The translations under genes were made by a program, and so were the position numbers. The notes beneath the pieces were generated by a model. That model was given only the letters and a program-made list of their open reading frames with translations, was not told the origin of the DNA and made no database searches. This document shows positions 23,560-32,500 of a stretch of 32,500 nt of DNA, one piece after another. Origin of the DNA: Chrysomallon squamiferum (lineage: Eukaryota > Mollusca > Gastropoda > Neomphalida > Peltospiridae); contig CM022676.1 in NCBI GenBank assembly GCA_012295275.1, forward strand, positions 3,654,758-3,687,257, read 5' to 3'. Numbering within the stretch: position 1 is the stretch's first letter; each line of letters starts with the position of its first letter.

Positions 23560-23835
23560 ACGACCTAAGAAGACATTTCTTCTGCCCCCCTTTAACCAAG
23601 GAATCCCCCCTACACCCTACCCCCTGGCTACGAGGATCCCCTTAAGGCGTGGATACTTTGGAGAGTCACACTGGGGTCTCACAGGCCCGGGGGTGCCTGC
23701 AATCAATCTATACTATAGCCTAGCGTCAGAAGTTTTATCGTTGGTTATGTATGCAGACGTCCCAATGCTTTGCTTTGCCTGAGGGTGTGTGTGGGCTGCG
23801 CACTGCTGTCAAAAAGGCCCTGCGTATATTTAAAT
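23560..23835. other. Isolated GC-rich block of unknown origin
   Basis: This block differs sharply from its surroundings: C runs (CCCCCC at 23585-23590 and 23605-23610), GGCCCGGGGG, GTGCCTGC, and restriction-like words GGATCC and CTTAAG. A + strand frame (23507-23782, 91 codons) runs through it with mixed amino acids, but no family is recognised. It could be a fragment of a transposon or retrocopy inserted into AT-rich DNA. GGAATCCCCC (23600-23609) fits the NF-kB-type consensus on the minus strand. Confidence 0.4.
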
Positions 23836-24261
23836 TACGATCGCAACAAGCAGAGGCTTAACTCCACGCCGTCTGGGATTACAAAGTAGCTGTAAGGAAA
23901 AACCCGACGTTTTCGCGTTGCAGCGTTAAATAATCCATAGAGCAGTCGCTGTAAATAACTGACGAAGGTTTCAGTTAGAACAATGCACGAGCAACGAAGC
24001 GTCGCTGAAAAGCATGAGAAGCTCTTGAATCTCATTCATTACCGAACACAAAGAGTAGTGGTGTTGTTGTTTTTTTTCTTTCAAAACAACGCTGTAAAGA
24101 TAATGACGTAAAACAGAAAAACGTCGGTTGATGAGTGTTTGTTTATGTATTATTTATAAGATTTTTTTTTTTTTTTTTTTGATGAAACTTCCATTTATAT
24201 AGGTTACTTGGGAATAATGAAATATTAATTTGTTCATTCATTCGTTTAGCTGCAACTGTAG
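23836..24261. other. Unique DNA with T run, no gene seen
   Basis: Balanced, CG-containing sequence to about 24060, then AT-rich with a T run at about 24161-24180. Confidence 0.5.
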
Positions 24262-24495
24262 CAACAACAATGATGATGACAATGATGATGATAATGATGA
24301 CGATGATAGTAACGGCATTCCTATTACTACCACTACTGTTTCTACTATTGCCACTACTAATAACATTACTAATAGCAGTAATAATGATATGATGATGATG
24401 ATAACATCATTCCTATTACTAACACTACTTCTACTATTACCACTACTACTAATATTACTAAGAACAGTAATAAAGATGGTAATAATGACGATCAT
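24262..24495. repeat. GAT/ACT triplet domain with a 92-bp tandem duplication
   Basis: ATG/GAT units (24268-24305) precede two copies of a unit of about 92 bp (about 24304-24395 and 24396-24487). Both contain CATTCCTATTACTA followed by CACTACT, and both end near CAGTAATAA(T/A)GAT. They are imperfect, with about a dozen differences, so this duplication is older than the 58-bp one at 16227. Confidence 0.9.
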
Positions 24496-24544
24496 AACAT
24501 GTTCGACTGTTGATAAACTGTGTAGATCTGTCGATAAAAACTTG

Positions 24545-24665
24545 ACTGATTAACTGTCTGATTGATTGATTGATTGATCCACTCATCCAAGTATTAAATT
24601 ATTCATTTATTCTTCCTTTCATTCCTTCACTCATTCATTCATTCATCCGTTCATTGACTTGCGAA
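24545..24665. repeat. (TGAT)n and (ATTC)n tracts
   Basis: TGAT units (about 24557-24578) and ATTC-type units (about 24600-24652). Confidence 0.9.
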
Positions 24666-24779
24666 GTCTATAACTTCAACATCAAACGATTCAACGTTTC
24701 ATAATCAAATTTCAAAACAACTCTTTCATCATTATGTTCTTTTTTCTTTTCTTTTTTCTTTTTTCTACTTAATAGGGAT

Positions 24780-25200
24780 ATCTTTTTACCTATTTATTTA
24801 GCTATCCGTCTTTCCGTTGTAAGTCTGTCTCATCCGTCGCTCCGACCGCCCTCCTAGTTAAACACCGTGTTAACGAAACGATGAAATACGTTCCAACAGA
24901 TGCCGTAAATCTTCCGCCTGTTCACGCGTTCACGTCAGAACGCGGACGTAAAGGGAAACCGGGATGGGCTCGTTTTGAAAACAGTCGTGACATCGGATTG
25001 TGTGTTGAGTATCGCTAATGAAACAACGTAATGAGAATGTCACAGGCAACGGTTTAATAAATCTTTTTCCCCATCAGAAGGCGTTCACCCCGATTCTGTC
25101 ACCACCGTCGGCAACAAAACGACGTCCGTTATCGAGTTCGTGTATTATTATGATTAAGTTTGGCATGCGCGGTGACAAAGTAAATGATTTAACCCCATTT
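24780..25200. other. Unique CG-containing island, no gene seen
   Basis: About 400 bp of balanced sequence between AT-rich and T-tract DNA, with words such as GTTCACGCGTTCACGTCAG. No recognised domain in any frame. Confidence 0.45.
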
Positions 25201-25201
25201 C

Positions 25202-25209
25202 TTTTTTTT

Positions 25210-25248
<39 letters not shown>
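25202..25248. repeat. Poly-T tract
   Basis: Nearly 47 T with one C. Confidence 0.95.
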
Positions 25249-25329
25249 CTAAGGTTTCTTTTTTGTTTTATATGATAGTTCCGTTATGAGCTATATTTAC
25301 AGTCAGGAAGTTTGTGGATTTCGTAATGT

Positions 25330-25490
<161 letters not shown>

Positions 25491-26273
25491 ACAGTCCAAA
25501 TTTCTGTCTCCATTTATATATATATATATATATATGTCACTCTATTTGTATATAAATATATGTATCTCTACCTTTATTTCTATCGCTCTATCTATCTATC
25601 TGTCTATCTATCTATTCTTGTTTATCTTGCTCAGTAGCACTCTGTAAATTTCTTTATTTCTCTATCTCTGCAGTTCTTTGTTTTTCTGTGTTTCTCTTTC
25701 TATCTCCTCAACGAAAAATAACAACAACAAAAAAGAAAAAAATATATAACAATTTTAAAGACAGGCAGAGAGAAAGATAGAAAGAGACAGGCAGGAATAG
25801 AGAGAGAGAAACAGAGATTATGAAACTGAGACAAACACAGAGTGCGAAAAATAAGAAGACAAAATCAGAAAAAAATCTCTGAAACGAGAACAATTTGTCA
25901 ATTTCTCATCAAATCCCAAAAAAAAAAAAAAAAAGAGAAATATCTTAATACTTAGCTTTGCAATTTCCTGTGAATAGAAGATTTGAACTCTCACTTCAAC
26001 CAATAAAACCTTTTTATTTATTTTTTTTATTTTTTTTTTTTTTGTACTAGTATTCGAGTTCATTTTCTGTTATATATTGTAAAACATATTTTTTTTTTTT
26101 TTTTTTTTTTGCACGACATTGAAGTTTAATAGAAGGATTTTGTTTAATGAAACGTTTGGTTCAGTTCTTGGTTTTACTGTTGTTTTAAAATTGTTTTAAA
26201 GATAATTGCTGTACTGATGTTCTGAGGTCAAATCGAAAGATGAAATGAACGAAACTCTGCACAATAATTAACA

Positions 26274-26275
<2 letters not shown>
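25491..26275. other. AT-rich DNA with degenerate TATC and homopolymers
   Basis: TA run (about 25518-25535), TATC units (25588-25613), a GACA/GAAA-rich stretch (25760-25830), A run (25918-25934) and T runs (26028-26043, 26090-26110). No gene is seen. Confidence 0.6.
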
Positions 26276-26305
<30 letters not shown>

Positions 26306-26395
26306 GTAGTAATAAGTAGAAGTAGCAGTAGTAGTAGTAGTAGTGGTAGTAGTAGTAATAGTAGTAGTAGTAGTATAAGTAATAATAATAATAAA
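26276..26395. repeat. (AAT)n-(AGT)n array
   Basis: AAT units (about 26277-26304), then AGT units (26304-26375) and AAT again. Confidence 0.96.
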
Positions 26396-26440
26396 ACAAA
26401 AATGGAAACAAAACGTTTAGGATGTTTGATCGTTTCGCAG

Positions 26441-26442
<2 letters not shown>

Positions 26443-26486
<44 letters not shown>
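26443..26486. repeat. (CT)n array
   Basis: A pure CT array of about 44 bp, with a degenerate CT-rich flank to about 26525. Confidence 0.97.
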
Positions 26487-26489
<3 letters not shown>

Positions 26490-26679
26490 TTCTTCTCTCC
26501 TCCCTCCCTCTCTTCATTCTCTCTTTGTATCTGTTCGTATAAACAGATATATATATATATAAAATCTTGATCTTAATTTTGACATTCTCTTCACACACCT
26601 CCCTCCCTCCCTCATTCCTCTCGGTCTCTCAACGCACGCACACACACACACACAGACAAACGGACCCGATGACTTACTA

Positions 26680-27180
26680 AGTTTTTCTAATCAGTCCCAA
26701 CTGCTTCCTCTCCTAGACTCGCGCGCACGCGTGTTTGTACTCTCTCACAAGCTAAGTTAATTTAACAGACGATTTTTCCTTGATAAATTATACAGATAGG
26801 GACCAAGTCCGCTGTACGGGTTTTCTCGAGAAATCTTATTACTCTGAAATGAAGCTGCTTTTTGCCGGGATTATAATCTAAGGACCGCGTTGAAAAGGCG
26901 ATCAGATGTCAAGGAAGGTTACGCCATTCCGATATTATATTCAATCGCCCGTCTCATGTATGTAGGGCATTAGAGTTCCGTGTAGACGAGTTTTTCAGGC
27001 CATTGGCGTTTCGCCGAACGATTAATCAGCGATAACGATTATCGATCGATGAAAAACGGTTATTACAAAAGAGTTTAGTGTTCGAGCGAACGTGTACACA
27101 GTTATAATAGCTGTGATGATGACAGGTTTATTTGATGTGGAAGGACGCGGGTTCGAGACCCGACGGTTGTTGATGTTTAT
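26680..27180. other. 500-bp unique island with homeodomain-type words
   Basis: The longest repeat-free, GC-balanced stretch in the second half of the window. It includes CGATTAATCAGCGATAACG and ATTATCGATCGATG (about 27018-27051), a dense set of ATTA/ATCGAT words. No ORF of interest. It would suit a conserved non-coding element, but conservation cannot be seen from one sequence. Confidence 0.35.
27101..27163 (+). other. tRNA-like T arm with B-box sequence
   Basis: GGTTCGAGACC (27150-27160) is an exact match to the RNA polymerase III B-box form. It folds as a T arm, with CGGG (27148-27151), loop TTCGAGA, then CCCG (27159-27162). AAGGAC just before it looks like a variable loop. TAGCTGTGATGA (27108-27119) is a weak A box at nearly the right distance, but no convincing anticodon or acceptor stem forms. 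It could be a decayed tRNA pseudogene, a SINE remnant, or chance. Confidence 0.25.
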
Positions 27181-27343
27181 TTTATTTTTTTTTTATTTGT
27201 GTACAAATCAGTTTTGTTCTGTATCTTCTTCATTCTGTTTTTGTATTTCTTTTTCTGCATATATGTGTATTTGGTTATCTTTGTATCTGGCTCTGTCGTT
27301 CTCACCTCTTGCATATCAGTATACGTTTTCAGTCGTGTATGTA

Positions 27344-27347
<4 letters not shown>

Positions 27348-27428
<81 letters not shown>

Positions 27429-27442
27429 ATCTATCTATCTAT
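27348..27442. repeat. (TC)n followed by (TATC)n
   Basis: Pure TC array to about 27424, then TATC units (about 27427-27442). Confidence 0.97.
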
Positions 27443-27659
27443 CTCTCTCCACCATTTCATGTTTAACTATTAATTCATACCACTGTTTGAAACAAACATT
27501 GTTACACAAAATGTCAGAAAGATTATAAAACTGTTTCATTTGCCCCTTTTTTGCAAATTGAAGATGTAAAAATCATTATCGGTGTATTATTTTCACATCA
27601 TGCTAACCGATACACTAGTTATTAATTTTGATTTTTTTTTTTTGTCATCTCTTCAAAAT

Positions 27660-27709
27660 AACAGGATGTTTTAATATTGATGAATTCATCAATATTAAAA
27701 CATCCTGTT
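27660..27709. repeat. Perfect 50-bp palindrome
   Basis: Two 25-nt arms (27660-27684, 27685-27709) are exact reverse complements with no spacer. They begin AACAGGATG and end CATCCTGTT, with an EcoRI-type GAATTC at the centre. Pairing continues imperfectly outside (AAA against TTT after two mismatches). The surrounding DNA is unique, not microsatellite. Confidence 0.97.
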
Positions 27710-28160
<451 letters not shown>

Positions 28161-28435
28161 GACACAGAAATAGTTATATTCAATCGTGTGTAACGCAATA
28201 ACGTGATAGGTGTTTGCGTGAGCCAATCTGATATTAATTATGCATACATGCTCATCTGCTACACGTTAATTAGTTTTCATCAGCTGAACTAATTTGATGA
28301 ACTGAGTTTATAATGAGCACACGGTTATTTAAACGGGCGAAAGTACTTTTAGCATCACCTCTTTAATTTAATTATTACAAGCATCATGAAAACATGAATG
28401 AACCAACGTACATACGTAATTACACAAGTATAAGC
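28161..28435. other. AT-rich unique DNA, no gene seen
   Basis: Unique sequence with several TAAT/ATTA words (for example ATTAATTATGCAT at about 28233-28245). No gene is supportable. Confidence 0.5.
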
Positions 28436-28658
28436 ACGCAAACAAACAAACAAACATACATACATAGATAATACATATATATATACATACATACATACAT
28501 ACATAGATAATACATACATACATACATATACACATACATACATACATGCATACATACATACATACATATACACATACATACATACATACATACATACATA
28601 CATACTACATATATATATACATAGACACATACATACATATATACATACATACATGCAC

Positions 28659-28689
<31 letters not shown>

Positions 28690-28700
28690 CACATACACCA
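28436..28700. repeat. (ACAT)n array with periodic TATA and GATA variants
   Basis: ACAT tetranucleotides over about 260 bp. A higher-order pattern is visible: ACATAGATAATACAT occurs at about 28461 and 28500, and ATATACACATACAT recurs at about 28526, 28566 and 28684. Confidence 0.96.
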
Positions 28701-28960
28701 TTTCCATATCACCGTTTGATAACACAAATTATGTCCAAGTCCAGACATAGATTTTCATGTTCTTAAAGTAACCGAAGTGACTGTAGGAAATCTTACGTAT
28801 TAGAAAATAAACAACATTCTTTTTTTTTCTTTTTTTTTCTTCTGTTTTCTCTCCCACAAGAGATGTGCCGATCACTTGACGTTTTGCTATCAACGATCAT
28901 CTCAAAACGGTTTTAGTGTTGGACGAAAAGGAACGCGAGCCCTGAAGCTGTCTGACTTAC
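28701..28960. other. Unique DNA, no gene seen
   Basis: T-rich tract at 28820-28840, then CG-containing unique sequence. Confidence 0.45.
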
Positions 28961-29029
28961 TACTCTCACTAGACCGCAACATGTTTCTTTTAATACACAT
29001 CACAGTTAGCCTTTTTAACCAGACGACGC
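28961..29029 (-). other. Segment bounded by splice-like signals on the minus strand (exon candidate)
   Basis: On the minus strand the acceptor GTGCAGACCCCCTCAG ends at 29030. The donor GTAAGT occupies 28960-28955, after GAGAGTA. The 69 nt between are open in one frame (starts VVWLKRLTVMC) and closed in the other two. The donor -1 base is A. There are no companion exons and no recognised domain. Confidence 0.15.
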
Positions 29030-29124
29030 CTGAGGGGGTCTGCACCTTTATCTTAGTCGCGTGGGATACCAGCACACACAACTGTTATAAAAATACATCA
29101 CGTCAGAATTACTACGTTAGCTGA

Positions 29125-29320
29125 CAAACGAACGCGACCACCAGACACTCGCGCGCGCGGAAGCCGGGCGGGAGACGTGGGGAGGTTGGCGGGAAATGTG
29201 GGTCAAAAACGAGACTCCGAGACGAACTTTCTCGGTCGTTTTTTTTTTTTTTTAGTACGGGAGGGTTAGTCACCCACCGTCAAATTCGTCCAGCCCTGAG
29301 AGAGAGAGAGAGAGAGAGGT
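29125..29320. promoter_or_regulatory. CpG-rich block with an E2F-type site
   Basis: It includes CTCGCGCGCGCGGAAGCC and GGGCGGGAGACG, the densest CG run in the window. TTGGCGGGAAA (29186-29196) matches the classical E2F/DP consensus, and CGGAAG is an ETS-type core. A short GA run (29299-29318) closes the block. Promoter function is inferred from composition and motifs; no transcript can be assigned. Confidence 0.35.
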
Positions 29321-29735
29321 TTTTTTCGACGTCTGCCGAATTTGAGTGTATCTATTTACAAGAGTGATTCAATTTGTCAATGAGTCGAACTGAATTTCGG
29401 TTATTATCGCCATAACTCGATATGCGGACGCAAGAAAGATCTTCAGGCTAAAGCGTATCATTTGCAGTCAATTGGATCAAATGAGTGTAGATTTGATTTT
29501 AGTTTTCGTTTTCCGTGACACCATCTCGCCAATCTGCTTGACGAGTTAAGCAAGGAAATTAGTCTACTTAGGACAAACGGGTAGTGGAAAATTCGGCGAG
29601 ACTTCGTTATGAAGAAGTCTGCGGATCTGATTCGATAACTGAAATTAGTTTTCCCTCTTTGACGGCGTCTCGAGAGTCAAACGGCCGTTGTCGTTGTTTT
29701 TATTGTTCAAAAATACTGTTACACTCGTTATTATT
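29321..29735. other. Unique DNA, no gene seen
   Basis: Balanced sequence. A + strand frame starting at 29584 (MENSARLRYEEVCG) runs about 35 codons before entering ATT repeat. No family is recognised. Confidence 0.45.
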
Positions 29736-29838
29736 GTCGTTATTGTTATTTATTATTTATTTATTATTATTATTATTATTATATTATTATTATTATTATT
29801 GTTTATTATTATTATTCTTCTTATTATTCTTATTATTA

Positions 29839-29892
<54 letters not shown>

Positions 29893-29905
29893 TACTACTA
29901 CTACA
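29736..29905. repeat. (ATT)n array
   Basis: ATT/TTA units with TTC and TTTA variants. The longest pure block is about 29839-29890. Confidence 0.97.
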
Positions 29906-30918
29906 TTGTTACTGTTGTTGTTATTTTAGTTTTGTAATATTTATGGATATTTTGTTTTAAAGACAGAGTACCATATTCGTAAGTCGTAATTTGTTAAGCT
30001 TAGAGAAAGATAGACATATGGCGTGTCTGTTGTTTTGCTGTTCAAATCCAGTTATCTTATTATTAGTATTGTTGTTTTGTTGTTCGTCTTGGAAAATTAA
30101 TAACATTAATGCATGCCTGCATTCTAAAACTGTATGATATAAAAAAATAAACAAAGATGTACAAAGACTGTACGCACATTGTGTTAGTGAAATTATCCAC
30201 GTTCTTCTGATGCTTAAATCCAGTTTCTTTTTAAATTATAATCTTTTCATTTTTTCATGTATATCGTTTTTTTTCTTTTCTTATATTTCATTTTGAACCT
30301 AATTTGTTTTCTACGAATTTCGGATATATATTATTCTATTTTGCGAATTTCATTTTCCATTTCTTTAGATTTTATTTTTTCAAATGTATATTTTTTTGTT
30401 CTTCAACGGCAATAAAGAACGAAGCAAAAGTACAGAAACCTTCCAAAACGAACGAAAACAAAACAAAAAAAAAAAAAAAAAAATTTACAGGAAGTTTCCA
30501 ACGCGATCTCATCAGTAATAAACGACATTTTATATCACAGTTTGTCATGGTATACTAATAACAACATCACCGTCCTTTGACCTTTAATTACGGGCCTCAT
30601 ACAACCTTCATTTATTCGTGTAGACGTAATTATCAGCGGTGCGCGCAAACTTTGACGGGAAGGCTTGTAAACAGAAGGGGTCTCTCTTGGTGGGGAACGG
30701 ACAAGAAGTATCGACGTAGCTACATAATCCTTTACATGTCAGACACAGGTGTTTGCTATCACGCAGGCATCATTAACTCTGAAGCGAGTTAACAGTCGGA
30801 GATTTCACTCTCGTGATGCAGACGACAATGAAAGCCAGGGAACACTGCTGGTGATGCTGAGGTTTTTCCGAGTCCTTAGAGATAGGTGAACCGCCGCGTC
30901 TATCCGAAATAATAGAAT
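29906..30918. other. Unique DNA, no gene seen
   Basis: AT-rich to about 30570 with an A run (about 30464-30482). The more balanced 30580-30900 contains no recognised coding signal: the 71-codon + frame at 30577-30792 and the 69-codon minus frame show no known domain. Confidence 0.45.
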
Positions 30919-31115
30919 TTTTTTTTTTTTTTTTTTTTGTTTGTATGTTGTTGTTGTTTTTGTAGTTTCTGTTGGTGGTGTTTGGTTGTATTGTCTCAGT
31001 ATTTTTTTTTTCATGTGGTGTTTATTTTGTTTTTCTTTGTTTGTTTGTTTGTTTGTTGATTGCTTTCTTTAATTGTTTGTTTGTTTGTGTATTTATTTAT
31101 TTATTTATTTATTTA

Positions 31116-31156
<41 letters not shown>

Positions 31157-31157
31157 T
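30919..31157. repeat. Poly-T, TTG/TTTG, TTTA and ATT arrays
   Basis: T run (about 30918-30938), TTG and TTTG units (30939-31090), TTTA units (31088-31115) and ATT units (31117-31155). Confidence 0.93.
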
Positions 31158-31860
31158 TGTTGAATATGTGTTTTGTTGACTGTTTGTATGAATGTATACG
31201 TATGTGTGAGTGTATGTGCGTAAACTGTGTTCGTGCGAACGCGTGTCCTCGTGCATTTATTGTATGTGCAAATGTATGTAGTATGTGAATGTATATCTGT
31301 ATATGTACATGTACGCGTATACGTATGTAAATTCGCATCTAAATGAGAGATTGTGCATTACGTATGTAAATATTCGGTACATTTATTAAGGAGAATACAC
31401 AGACAGTCGCTGATACAAAATAAAGCAACGCGTTTATATAACAATAACGTCAGATTACTTGTGAAAGGACACTTTGCATGATGAAGAGACCAAACGTGGT
31501 GAAGGTTGAGGGTAGAAAAATGGCAGAAAATTTCTTTTTTTCGAATTCTGATTTCTACTTCATTGCAGCAGCAGTTCTGAGCAGATTTCTCCAGTTGATC
31601 GGCTTTACTTATTTTTGCTGCTTGTATTTTTTGAATCATCCATTAATATGCAGAACACAAGAGACGGGTTTTTTAGTTATGTTTAGATGTCGAGATGAAT
31701 ATAACTCGATCTGGGTATCACTGTGTATGTATCAATATTTGGATTTGCGTGTGCATTGTTGTGTGTTTGAGAGTAGAATATCTATGTTTGTATGAATACA
31801 TGTATATATGTATGTATGTATGCAAGTATGTAAATGTATACACACACCTACCTCGTATTA
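31158..31860. other. Unique DNA flanked by TGTA-rich degenerate sequence
   Basis: TGTATG-like degenerate sequence lies at 31180-31330 and 31790-31845. Between them, 31350-31790 is unique. It contains a 105-codon + frame (31478-31795) and a 93-codon minus frame (31358-31639), neither from simple repeat. Neither shows a known domain, and they overlap, so at most one could be real. Confidence 0.4.
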
Positions 31861-32262
31861 TTACGCACACGAGCAACCCCACCCCCGTGTTTCCACGTGC
31901 ACGCGCTGCACGTAATATCCACCGTACGTACGTGAAACACGTGTATTTTATGGACGGCCCCTAAATGAACGTAAAAACAGAAGACCAATCTGAAACACGG
32001 GATATCTGCATGAAAAATGATTGAATTGACCTTCTGGGGACCATTGTAACGATAGTCTCATTCTGGAGAACGCCGAAACTACGAGCTGACGTAGGAAACG
32101 GTCTCAGATGATAGATTGAGAATTGTGGGAATCGAAAAGCAATATCCATATTTCGTCTGCGCAAGAAGATAATGGTTGCAGCTTGCCTTCTCCTGCAGCG
32201 ACGTTACGAACGTTTTTATTTACAGTTTTAATTTATTTAGTTGTGACGTAATTACGCACGTG
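31861..32262. promoter_or_regulatory. Unique CG-containing region with clustered ACGTG sites
   Basis: CACGTG at 31894-31899 and 31938-31943, with CACGTA (31909-31914) and ACGTG (31930-31934) between them: four ACGTG-type sites in 50 bp. Farther on are TGACGTAA (32244-32251, CRE-like) and a third CACGTG (32257-32262). CACGTG is the E-box of Myc/Max, USF and MITF-type bHLH factors, and RCGTG is the core HIF/ARNT and bHLH-PAS site. Function is inferred from density only. Confidence 0.3.
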
Positions 32263-32500
32263 CCCGGCGGGAGTTTTTCTAGATCTGAAAACATGTAGTC
32301 AAGTTTTTTCAGTCCGCCGCGTAAGACTATTGCGTGAAAATTTCATTCCTAAAAACGCAATTTTTATATTTGTTTTAAGCGACAGTGGGAACTATAGGGT
32401 ATTACCATGCATTAGTCATTTCGTTTTAAAATAATACGGTAGATAACTCGATTTATATAAAAGTTAGATTTAAGTTTCAGCGAAAGATGATGTAATTATT
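32263..32500. other. AT-rich unique DNA to window end
   Basis: No repeat, ORF or element is supportable. Confidence 0.5.

Noticed and set aside
28436-28700. Repeats of regular spacing suggestive of a CRISPR array
   Set aside because: It is a continuous ACAT microsatellite with no unique spacers, in an evidently eukaryotic sequence.
31478-31795. 105-codon + strand frame and overlapping 93-codon minus frame (31358-31639)
   Set aside because: Neither shows a domain or signal and they conflict with each other. An AATAAA on the minus strand near 31383-31388 could be a poly-A signal, but AT-rich DNA gives this by chance.

Overview
This window looks like a non-coding, AT-rich, microsatellite-saturated stretch of an animal nuclear genome. 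I find no convincing protein-coding gene, rRNA or intact tRNA. The long open frames seen on translation are almost all read-through of simple repeats: (GA)n/(TC)n gives Arg-Glu or Ser-Leu, trinucleotides give Asn, Thr, Leu, Ile or Asp runs, and TATC/TGTC gives Ile-Tyr-Leu-Ser. The absence of dense ORFs, the long poly-A/T tracts, the dispersed repeats and a decayed MITE all say eukaryote. Seventeen or so long GA/TC arrays, together with TATC/TGTC, ACAT, AAC, AAT and ACT arrays, resemble what is common in lophotrochozoan genomes, molluscs in particular. That assignment is an inference with low confidence.

Layout. 1-320 is a CpG-rich block and 1236-1580 a second one, both promoter-like. 1600-5150 alternates AT-rich unique DNA with (GA)n, (GT)n and AAC/AAT arrays, and holds a short sequence bounded by good splice signals (4752-4791). 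5150-5331 and 9678-9867 are two copies, in opposite orientation, of one dispersed repeat of about 150 bp ending in an (AAC)n tail. 6427-6921 is bounded by diverged terminal inverted repeats and reads as an old non-autonomous DNA transposon. 7400-11700 is dominated by very long GA arrays and an ATT/ATC array. 12000-12430 is a unique island with nuclear-receptor-type half-sites. 13400-18800 is a chain of compound microsatellites, a 58-bp duplication inside AGT repeats, a possible tRNA-derived SINE remnant (16745-16920) and a 39-bp minisatellite (18450-18575).

20265-21780 is a very large ACT/CTA domain with an 87-bp higher-order period. 22880-23210 is AT-only TAAAA/TAAA satellite-like DNA. 23560-23830 is an odd GC-rich block. 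24304-24487 is a 92-bp tandem duplication. 26680-27180 is a unique island carrying a tRNA-like T arm. 27660-27709 is a perfect 50-bp palindrome. 28860-29320 holds a CpG-rich, E2F-site-bearing block. 31860-32300 holds a cluster of ACGTG/CACGTG sites.

No genes can be shown to work together here. The best functional reading is intergenic or intronic DNA in which short unique islands carry possible regulatory sites, separated by expanded repeats. Splice-bounded segments are listed as candidates only; chance GT-AG pairs are expected at this length.
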